Under the pieces are notes generated by a model. That model had not been told where the DNA came from. It did no database searches and was given only the letters and a program-made list of their open reading frames with translations. Source: Gloeocapsopsis crepidinum LEGE 06123 (GTDB lineage Bacteria > Cyanobacteriota > Cyanobacteriia > Cyanobacteriales > Chroococcidiopsidaceae). From it: a stretch of DNA of 41,605 bases. Location: the NCBI RefSeq assembly GCF_015207655.1, contig NZ_JADEWN010000058.1, positions 1 to 41,605 on the forward strand, written 5' to 3'. Each line of letters starts with the position of its first letter. The stretch's first letter is position 1. Positions 35,085 to 41,605 of this stretch are shown here, in pieces. Position numbers and translations under genes: made by a program.

Positions 35085-35188
35085 GTGAGTGACTAGTGGC
35101 TAGTGATTAGAAAAACAACTTGCACCCAACAATCAAATCGATACGCTAGTAATGGGCAACCAATTACCTGTTACCCATTACCAATTCT
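35085..35188. repeat. Two heptamer tandem tracts between agrE and the RTX gene
   Basis: Heptamers at 35085-35112 (GTGAGTG, ACTAGTG, GCTAGTG, ATTAGAA) and 35154-35188 (GGGCAAC, CAATTAC, CTGTTAC, CCATTAC, CAATTCT), the second ending 9 bases before the RTX stop. The agrE promoter must lie between 34924 and ~35080. Confidence 0.7.
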
Positions 35189-35196
35189 CCAAAAAT

Positions 35197-38100
35197 TTAG
35201 CTAAGGATGCGTGTAATCTCAGTATCTACTAACAGCGTTGTGGTTCCGGAAGTATAGCGATCGTAAACTTGACCTTCTAGCATTGTTGTTCCGTTGAGTA
35301 ACCATCCTTGCTGTGTAGACGTGATGCGATCGCCTGCATTCCCTTTGACAATTAACTGATTTGTCGTATCCGATAAGTTTAGCAAGTTTAAGCGAGTTAA
35401 CTTAAGGCTATTATTACCCGTACCCGTTAAGTCAATAATTTCAATTCCAGAGATTCGGTTACTAGGAAGCGTTGTCAAATCCATAGTTAGATTACTGATT
35501 TCAATTGCTAAGGTATCCGTACCGCTACCTCCATCCATACGACGGTTCCGAGGACCAAAAATCAGCACATCGTCACCTGCACCACCATAAAGGACATCGC
35601 TACCTCGACCACCACGTAAAGTATCATTGCCCAGCCCACCAATCAAGATATCGTCGCTATTTGTACCAATGAGTAAATCATCACCAGGTGTACCAAGACG
35701 GTTGACTTTGTTGCTGAAATCACGACCATAGATGACGTAGCTTTGTCCAGTTTCACGATTATTGAGATTAAAAGGAGAACCTAGTATTAAGTCAGCAAAG
35801 CCATCTCCGTTGACATCTCCAGCACTACTAACAGAATAACCTGAGAGATCGCCTGCGCTAATACCATTAATCTGAAAACCATTCGTGCCATCGAGTGTTG
35901 CTAAGTCAAAATTGGCTTCAAAGCCAGAAGCTTTACCAAACACGACATAGCTTTCGCCAGCATAACTTTGTCCACTAGGATCAGCATTAGGATTACTAAC
36001 AATCAAGTCATCAAAACCATCACCATTAACATCTCCAGCACTACTTACACCAAACCCAGCATCATTAATCCTAAAGCCATTTGTACCATCGAGATTTGCC
36101 AGATTTAAGCTTGGCTCAAAACCTGAAGCATTACCAAATACTACGTAGCTAGAGTTAGTACCAGCAGAACCAACAATCAAATCAGCAAAACCATCACCGT
36201 TGACATCTCCAGCACTACTAACAGAAAAACCTGAGCGATCGCCTGCATTAATACCATTAATCTGAAATCCATTTGTACCATCAATTGTCCCTAGGTCAAA
36301 ATTTGCTTCAAAGCCAGAAGCCCTACCAAATACTACATAGCTTTGCCCATTAGGATTACCAACAATTAAGTCATCAAAACCATCACCATTGACATCTCCA
36401 GCATTACTTACCGCAAATCCAGCACCATTAATCCTAAAGCCATTGGTGCCATCGAGTGTTGCTAAGTCAAAATTTGCCTCAAACCCAGAAGCATTACCAA
36501 ATACTACATAGCTAGAGTTCGTACCAGGAGAACCAACGATTAAATCAGCCAAGCCATCACCATTGACATCTCCTGCGTTACTCACTGAAAAGCCTGAGCG
36601 ATCAGATGGATTCGTGCTATTAATTGCAAAGCCATTTGTGCCATCGAGATTTGCCAGATTGAGACTTGGCTCAAAACCCGAAGCCTTACCAAATACTACA
36701 TAGCTTCGACTAGCACCCTCGAAACCATAATTATCTCCCTCAAATACCCCAAGTATTATGTCATCAAAACCATCACCATTGATGTCTCCTGCACTGCTGA
36801 CTGAGACGCTTGTTCTCTGTGCCCTAACGCCATCAATCCGAAAACCATTTGCACCATCGAGATTAGCAAGATCCAAATTAGCACCGAAACCCGAAGCACT
36901 GCCAAACACCACATAGCCTCTTTCTGATGTGGGGACGATCCGAGCATACTTAGATTCTCCAATAATTACATCATCGAAGCCATCGCCATTAATATCTCCC
37001 GCACTACTAACAGAAATACCAGTGTTGCTACTCGTACCAGTATCAATGCTATTCAGCGTAGAGCCATCAGTACCATCGAGTAATAATAGTTGAATCTCAC
37101 CAATAGTAGATTGAAAATAATTACCATCCAAGCTCAAATCAGAGCTACCTTGTATAATGGCAATCAATTCATTTGGTTCACCAGTTTTCCTGAGAAAGAC
37201 ACCTATACCAGATGGTAAATTACCAGAGGTAGAAGCTAGAAGATAGTTATTTTTGTTACTATTAAGCTTGATGATATCTTCAGCGGGGTTAAAGTCAGTG
37301 ATGAGAGCATAACTGCTGTAGCCAGGAGTTAATTCATTGCCATCATCGTAAAATTCTCTGCCATTAGCACCTATAAAAAAGGTATCTGCACCTGTACCGC
37401 CAGTAAGTACATCACGTTGACTTACACCGCCACTACTACCAGCTAGGGTATCGTTGCCTGCGCCACCAATAAGGGTATCGTTACCTGCTAATCCTCTCAG
37501 AATGTTGTTTTGAGAATTACCAATAATAGTGTTGTTCTGGTTGTTTCCTGTACCATTGATGACAAAAAATTCTTCTACTAATATTAAGTTTTCTACGTTA
37601 TCACTTAGTGTGACACTAACTGAAGATCGTACTGTATCTATTCCAGCATTAGCAGCTTCTATAATTTCAACTGAACTGTCATTAATAATATAAGTATCAT
37701 CGCCTTGACCACCGTATAAGCGATGTCCACCACCACTAGCGTCTAGTGTATCGTTGCCATTACCACCATATAAAACATCTTGTTCGTCTCTGAAACTACC
37801 ACTAAAAGCAAATAGTAGATCGTTACCGTTACCACCGTACAAAGTATCAGAACCGCCACCAGTTAAAAGACCAAAATAGTTAACTGGAAAACCACCATTC
37901 AAGGTGTCATCGCCATCCCCACCATACAGAATATCGTTTCCACTATAAGTGTAGTAAACCTCAGAAAAAGTGAAATCGCCATAAAGAATATCGTTGCCAT
38001 CACCGCCATAGAGAGTATCATCAGCAGCATCACCCACAAGTTGGTTATTAGCTGCATTACCCCTAATAACGTTATTCAGGTCATTACCTATACCATTAAT

Positions 38101-38427
38101 TGCTCTAGTTCCAGTCAGCGTAAGATTCTCTACATTGTTGCCTAACGTATAACTGACAGAAGATCTGACGAGATCTATACCAGCATTCTCAGCTTCTACA
38201 ACTATGTCGCCAGGGTTATTGATAATGTAAACATCATTGCCAGGTCCTCCAACTAAGGAGTCAATGCCCGCGCCACCATTAAGAGTATCGTTGCCTCGTC
38301 CACCATAAAGCGTATCATTACCACCCAACCCAAGCAATAAATCGTTTCCTGCTAAACCGAAAATTGTGTCAGCAAACCGAGTTCCAACTAACGTATCGTT
38401 ACCTGGAGTTCCGATAATAGTAGCCAT
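35197..38427 (-). CDS. RTX / FG-GAP repeat calcium-binding secreted-type protein
   Basis: A large acidic extracellular protein, probably exported by a type I secretion system without an N-terminal signal. The N-terminal ~330 residues are RTX nonapeptides (GGxGxDxUx; e.g. GGRGNDTLNGGAGIDSL) that bind calcium, including two non-repeat inserts ending in a VRSSVS..LG/S.NVENL block. A short region of DUF-type sequence follows. Seven FG-GAP (integrin-alpha-like propeller) repeats then carry G-D-x-N-G-D-G-x-x-D cores, a near-complete seven-bladed propeller. A second RTX block and a C-terminal cap end the protein. The start ATG at 38427 (MATIIGTPGND) is the usual beginning of such proteins; an upstream TTG at 38562 would add 45 atypical residues. 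Confidence 0.88.
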   Translation of the reverse strand: MATIIGTPGNDTLVGTRFADTIFGLAGNDLLLGLGGNDTLYGGRGNDTLNGGAGIDSLVGGPGNDVYIINNPGDIVVEAENAGIDLVRSSVSYTLGNNVENLTLTGTRAINGIGNDLNNVIRGNAANNQLVGDAADDTLYGGDGNDILYGDFTFSEVYYTYSGNDILYGGDGDDTLNGGFPVNYFGLLTGGGSDTLYGGNGNDLLFAFSGSFRDEQDVLYGGNGNDTLDASGGGHRLYGGQGDDTYIINDSSVEIIEAANAGIDTVRSSVSVTLSDNVENLILVEEFFVINGTGNNQNNTIIGNSQNNILRGLAGNDTLIGGAGNDTLAGSSGGVSQRDVLTGGTGADTFFIGANGREFYDDGNELTPGYSSYALITDFNPAEDIIKLNSNKNNYLLASTSGNLPSGIGVFLRKTGEPNELIAIIQGSSDLSLDGNYFQSTIGEIQLLLLDGTDGSTLNSIDTGTSSNTGISVSSAGDINGDGFDDVIIGESKYARIVPTSERGYVVFGSASGFGANLDLANLDGANGFRIDGVRAQRTSVSVSSAGDINGDGFDDIILGVFEGDNYGFEGASRSYVVFGKASGFEPSLNLANLDGTNGFAINSTNPSDRSGFSVSNAGDVNGDGLADLIVGSPGTNSSYVVFGNASGFEANFDLATLDGTNGFRINGAGFAVSNAGDVNGDGFDDLIVGNPNGQSYVVFGRASGFEANFDLGTIDGTNGFQINGINAGDRSGFSVSSAGDVNGDGFADLIVGSAGTNSSYVVFGNASGFEPSLNLANLDGTNGFRINDAGFGVSSAGDVNGDGFDDLIVSNPNADPSGQSYAGESYVVFGKASGFEANFDLATLDGTNGFQINGISAGDLSGYSVSSAGDVNGDGFADLILGSPFNLNNRETGQSYVIYGRDFSNKVNRLGTPGDDLLIGTNSDDILIGGLGNDTLRGGRGSDVLYGGAGDDVLIFGPRNRRMDGGSGTDTLAIEISNLTMDLTTLPSNRISGIEIIDLTGTGNNSLKLTRLNLLNLSDTTNQLIVKGNAGDRITSTQQGWLLNGTTMLEGQVYDRYTSGTTTLLVDTEITRILS

Positions 38428-39126
38428 AATATTTTTTGCCTCTGCATATTTGGGAAAAATGCTCATATCGGCATCAAAAAAATGCTTGATACCGATGCTG
38501 TTGTACAAACAAGCCGCAGTCTTAAAGTCTTTGGTCTTAGAAGAAATTATCTCCTCTAACAAAATAGATTAAGTCAAAATATATTACGGTAGTGTAAAGT
38601 TTCAGTAAACCAAAGTTGCACTGAGAGCCATTGTATAAAGCTCTGACTAAATACTAATCACGATTAACTCCATAAATTTTACGGTCAACTTGAAAGTTAC
38701 GTATAATAATTGACACAACAGATTCTCCGACAATGGTTATTAAAAAATGAAAAATCAAACATATCTAATACTTTGACTTGAAAGAAAAAAGTAAATTTTA
38801 TTAATAATGTGTTAAATGTAATTACTTATCTAAACTCATGGAGAAAAGCAATATTAATTAATAATAAAACAACTTAACTGCTTATTCAAAGATTTAGGCA
38901 TTGATAGCAGATGAGGTGCATTGTGAGTAGTGAATAGTAAATCATATCTCTAGACAGATGTGCTGAGGAAAAACTAAAACACAAAATGTAAACGCAGCGT
39001 GCGATCGCCCCCATTGAGTCTGGTAAGTTAGTTAAGCTGGTTAACGTAAGAGCCGCTTTGTGTTCAACATGAAGGAGAGCTTTAGTTATTCACACTTTCG
39101 CTAGGCAGGATAAATGGAATAGAACT
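38428..39126. other. Non-coding region between the RTX gene and lysC
   Basis: About 700 bases, AT-rich, holding the divergent promoters of the RTX gene and lysC. A three-unit heptamer run (GTGAGTA, GTGAATA, GTAAATC) is at 38923-38943 and a HIP1 site near 39000. An open frame upstream of the RTX start (to 38562) is probably leader. No other gene or riboswitch is recognisable. Confidence 0.6.
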
Positions 39127-40944
39127 ATGGCACTAATTGTCCAGAAATACGGTGGTACCTCGGTCGGTTCAGTTGAGCGGATTCAAGCAGTTGCTCAGCG
39201 CGTAATGCAAACAGTGCAAGCAGGAAACTCACTTGTTGTTGTTGTTTCTGCAATGGGTAAAACTACCGATGGTCTGGTCAAATTAGCCAATGCTATTTCC
39301 TCTAACCCTTGTCGCCGTGAAATGGATATGCTGCTGTCTACAGGCGAACAAGTATCAATTGCTCTCCTCAGTATGGCATTGCAAGAGTTTGGACAACCTG
39401 CTGTTTCTCTGACTGGCGCACAAGTGGGAATTGTAACTGAAGCAGAACACACTCGCGCTCGGATTTTACAAATTAGTTCTCAGCGAATTGAAAAGCATCT
39501 TAAAGATCGCAAAGTCGTTGTTGTTGCTGGATTTCAAGGCATTAGTAGTACTACAGACTGGGAAATTACGACTTTAGGACGTGGCGGTTCAGATACTTCT
39601 GCTGTTGCTTTAGCAGCAGCACTCAAAGCCAATTGTTGTGAAATCTACACTGATGTTCCAGGAATTTTAACGACAGATCCGCGCATCGTGCCAGAAGCAC
39701 AACTGATGACTGAAATTACCAGTGATGAAATGCTAGAACTCGCCAGCTTGGGTGCAAAAGTTCTACATCCGCGTGCAGTAGAAATTGCCCGCAATTACGG
39801 TGTTGAATTAGTCGTACGCTCAAGTTGGAGCGATGAACCTGGAACAAAAGTGATTTCTCCACAACCTCAGTCGCGATCGCTTGTTGGCTTAGAAATTACC
39901 AAGCCAGTAGATGGCGTAGAATACGACACCAATCAAGCAAAAGTTGCTTTACTGCGCGTCCCCGATCGCCCTGGTGTTGCAGCACGCTTATTTGGAGAAA
40001 TTGCCAGACAAAATTTAGATGTTGATTTGATTATTCAATCAATTCACGAAAGTAACACCAATGACATCGCATTTACGGTAACAACACCGATTCTCAAACG
40101 TGCAGAAGCTGTAGCACAAGCGATTGCTCCAGTTTTGCGATCGCATAGCGCTTCTCAAGAAGAAGCGGAAGTCATGGTGCAACAACAAATTGCCAAAGTC
40201 AGCATCGTCGGTGCAGGTATGATCGGGCGTCCTGGTGTTGCGGCTCAAATGTTTGCTACGCTCTCAGATGCAGGAATCAACATTCAGATGATTTCTACCT
40301 CTGAAGTCAAAGTTAGCTGTGTCATTGATGCAGAAGATTGCGATCGCGCCATTGATGTTTTATGTCGCACTTTTGAAGTTAATAGACAGGAAGCACTGGG
40401 CAAAAACGAACATCTACCCATTCAAAATCAAAAAGCACCTCCTGTGCGAGGTGTTGCTTTAGCTCTTAAGCAAGCACGACTTGCAATTCGCCAAGTCCAC
40501 GATCGCCCAGGAACAGCAGCTAAGTTGTTTGGACTTTTAGCGCAACATAACATCAGTGTAGATATGATTATTCAGTCACAGCGTTGTCGTGTTGTTGATG
40601 GTATCCCGAAACGCGATATAGCCTTTACTGTGGCACAAATTGATGCCGAAGAAGCCCGTCGAGTGTTAGCAGAAGCTGCGGCAGAGTTTGGTTGGGGTGA
40701 AGTTGTTGTTGATAGTGCGATCGCTAAAGTTAGTATTGTTGGTGCAGGCATGATAGGACAACCAGGTGTTGCTGCACGGATGTTTGAAGCACTAGCTCAA
40801 CACAAAATAAATATTCAAATGATTACCACATCAGAAATTAAAATCAGCTGTGTTGTAGCACAAGAACAAGGCATTCTTGCTTTAAAAGCAATTCATACAG
40901 CTTTTGAACTAGGAAGCGGTCAACAAATTCAAGTGCCAGCGTAA
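39127..40944 (+). CDS. lysC: Aspartate kinase with duplicated ACT domains
   Basis: The first step of the aspartate family pathway (Lys, Thr, Met, Ile): ATP-dependent phosphorylation of L-aspartate. The catalytic domain (~1-240) begins with the nucleotide-binding KYGGTSVG at 7-14. It contains TTLGRGGSDTSAVALAAAL and the GVELVVRSSW border. The regulatory part has two ACT pairs: the segment AKVSIVGAGMIGRPGVAAQMF recurs about 175 residues later as AKVSIVGAGMIGQPGVAARMF. This four-ACT layout at 605 residues is the cyanobacterial type, feedback-inhibited by lysine and threonine. It stands alone with its own promoter region. Confidence 0.95.
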   Translation: MALIVQKYGGTSVGSVERIQAVAQRVMQTVQAGNSLVVVVSAMGKTTDGLVKLANAISSNPCRREMDMLLSTGEQVSIALLSMALQEFGQPAVSLTGAQVGIVTEAEHTRARILQISSQRIEKHLKDRKVVVVAGFQGISSTTDWEITTLGRGGSDTSAVALAAALKANCCEIYTDVPGILTTDPRIVPEAQLMTEITSDEMLELASLGAKVLHPRAVEIARNYGVELVVRSSWSDEPGTKVISPQPQSRSLVGLEITKPVDGVEYDTNQAKVALLRVPDRPGVAARLFGEIARQNLDVDLIIQSIHESNTNDIAFTVTTPILKRAEAVAQAIAPVLRSHSASQEEAEVMVQQQIAKVSIVGAGMIGRPGVAAQMFATLSDAGINIQMISTSEVKVSCVIDAEDCDRAIDVLCRTFEVNRQEALGKNEHLPIQNQKAPPVRGVALALKQARLAIRQVHDRPGTAAKLFGLLAQHNISVDMIIQSQRCRVVDGIPKRDIAFTVAQIDAEEARRVLAEAAAEFGWGEVVVDSAIAKVSIVGAGMIGQPGVAARMFEALAQHKINIQMITTSEIKISCVVAQEQGILALKAIHTAFELGSGQQIQVPA

Positions 40945-40964
40945 TCATACAGCCTATTGCAGTT

Positions 40965-41573
40965 TTATGAGGCACAGTAGCAACAGTGAGTAAACCAGTT
41001 TTTCAAATGCACGGGATTAATTAAATCGAGTGCAGTGGCAATGAGAAGATCAACCCTGAATGCAGTAGTTGGGGAAAAGGAGCGCAAAAAAGCTTTTAAT
41101 TGTGACCACCAAAGTTCAATTGGATTAAAGTCAGGAGAATAAGGTGACAGGTATTGAATAGTTGCGCCCACTGATTGAATTAAAGACTCAATTTGTTTGA
41201 GTTTATGTGCTGGAAGATTGTCCATAACAACCACAGCACCCTGCCACAGTTGAGGCAGTAAACACTTTTCAATAAACACTTGAAAGGCTTGACCATCCAT
41301 TGAACCATTCAAGGTCATTACAGCTAAAACTCGTTTTGTGCTAATTGCGCCAATGACGGTGACTTTCGACCCGCGATAAAATGGTTGCTCATCATACACT
41401 CGAGTTCCACAAAAGCTTCGGGCATGAGTTCGTGTTAACCCCAGCAGTACACCCATTTCATCGATGAAAACTAATACTAAACCGCGTTCTAAAGAACAAT
41501 TCTCAGATGAGGGAAGTAGGTCATGGAAGACAGCTTTGCAGGAGCTAGCATTAACTCCTGCAAGCCTTGGCAA
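40965..41573 (-). pseudogene. IS630-type transposase, 5'-truncated
   Basis: The catalytic half of an IS630/Tc1-like DDE transposase. The acidic residues are visible in VFIDEMG, VVMDNLPAH and NPIELWWSQLKAFLR, with the usual SPDFNPIE motif. The helix-turn-helix N-terminal part is missing, and the frame upstream of ~41573 is closed by TGA. The sequence before the first catalytic block (RLAGVNASSCKAVFHD) does not look like the family, so the element is truncated near 41550. No clear terminal inverted repeat was found before the lysC stop 20 bp away. It is adjacent to a possible agrE-tail fragment at the window edge. Confidence 0.75.
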
Positions 41574-41576
41574 AGG

Positions 41577-41605
41577 ACATCTGTAACAGCATCAAGTGAG
41601 TCGAA
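41577..41605 (-). repeat. Possible agrE 3'-end fragment, copy E (cut by the window edge)
   Basis: GGACATCTGTAACAGCATCAAG matches copy C (AACATCAGTAACAATATCAAG) at most positions. In frame on the minus strand it gives LDAVTDVL, like copy C's LLDIVTDVL. Only 29 bases are visible. Confidence 0.3.

Noticed and set aside
35800-36660. Regularly repeated ~180-bp DNA resembling an array
   Set aside because: The repeats encode FG-GAP blades in one continuous reading frame, so it is not a CRISPR or satellite.
38428-38562. 45-codon extension of the RTX protein from a TTG
   Set aside because: Sequence is unlike an RTX N-terminus and no ribosome binding site supports it, although the ATG at 38466 remains possible.
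38563-39126. Lysine riboswitch before lysC
   Set aside because: No conserved lysine-riboswitch stems, and the class is not expected in cyanobacteria.

Overview
The window comes from a cyanobacterium. The HIP1 octamer GCGATCGC occurs throughout. There is a gene for the 46-residue photosystem II subunit Psb30/Ycf12, and a full-length AgrE/ArgZ-type arginine dihydrolase. Other typical traits are PAPS-type CysH, a half-size pair of UPF0016 manganese/cation exporters, Uma2 and DUF433/DUF5615 genes, and short heptameric tandem repeats. Codon use is AT-leaning. A unicellular or colonial lineage near Chroococcidiopsis/Gloeocapsa is a guess only. No rRNA, tRNA or CRISPR array was recognised.

Layout. 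1-3.2 kb: an AraC-type regulator, a DUF4149-like membrane protein, the UPF0016 pair (minus strand), a CxxCC protein and psb30. 3.3-6.1 kb (minus): a hexapeptide acetyltransferase and recJ. 6.4-11.5 kb (minus): a Cache-HAMP hybrid histidine kinase translationally coupled to a REC-PAS-GGDEF-EAL protein, i.e. an extracellular-signal to c-di-GMP module. 12-20 kb: sbcD, cysH, a glutaredoxin-like gene, murE, a kinase-like protein lacking its phospho-acceptor His, an ArsR-DUF2087 regulator and a second kinase with an intact His but a degenerate ATP-binding domain. A 96 % identical 132-bp inverted repeat flanks cysH to the first kinase. 20.6-24.4 kb: a general-stress glycine-zipper protein, bioF and a two-gene ABC-2 exporter. 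25-27.1 kb: a Tat-exported PhoX phosphatase with a three-unit Pho box far upstream and a MITE-like element between the box and the gene.

27.1-32.8 kb is the most unusual part. It is an accessory island next to agrE. Unrelated cargo genes (Uma2 nuclease, class D beta-lactamase, HepT-MntA toxin-antitoxin, DUF433-DUF5615 toxin-antitoxin, membrane-anchored alpha/beta hydrolase) are separated by diverged partial copies of the 3' end of agrE. One copy still carries about 48 in-frame codons plus the agrE terminator. The non-coding blocks beside the beta-lactamase and the hydrolase are also related to each other. Two attC-like hairpins lie in the same island. No integrase is visible, so this reads as an accretion hotspot anchored on the agrE tail, or a degenerate cassette array.

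32.8-41.6 kb: agrE, a large RTX/FG-GAP secreted-type protein, lysC with duplicated ACT pairs, and a 5'-truncated IS630-type transposase at the window edge beside a possible further agrE-tail fragment.
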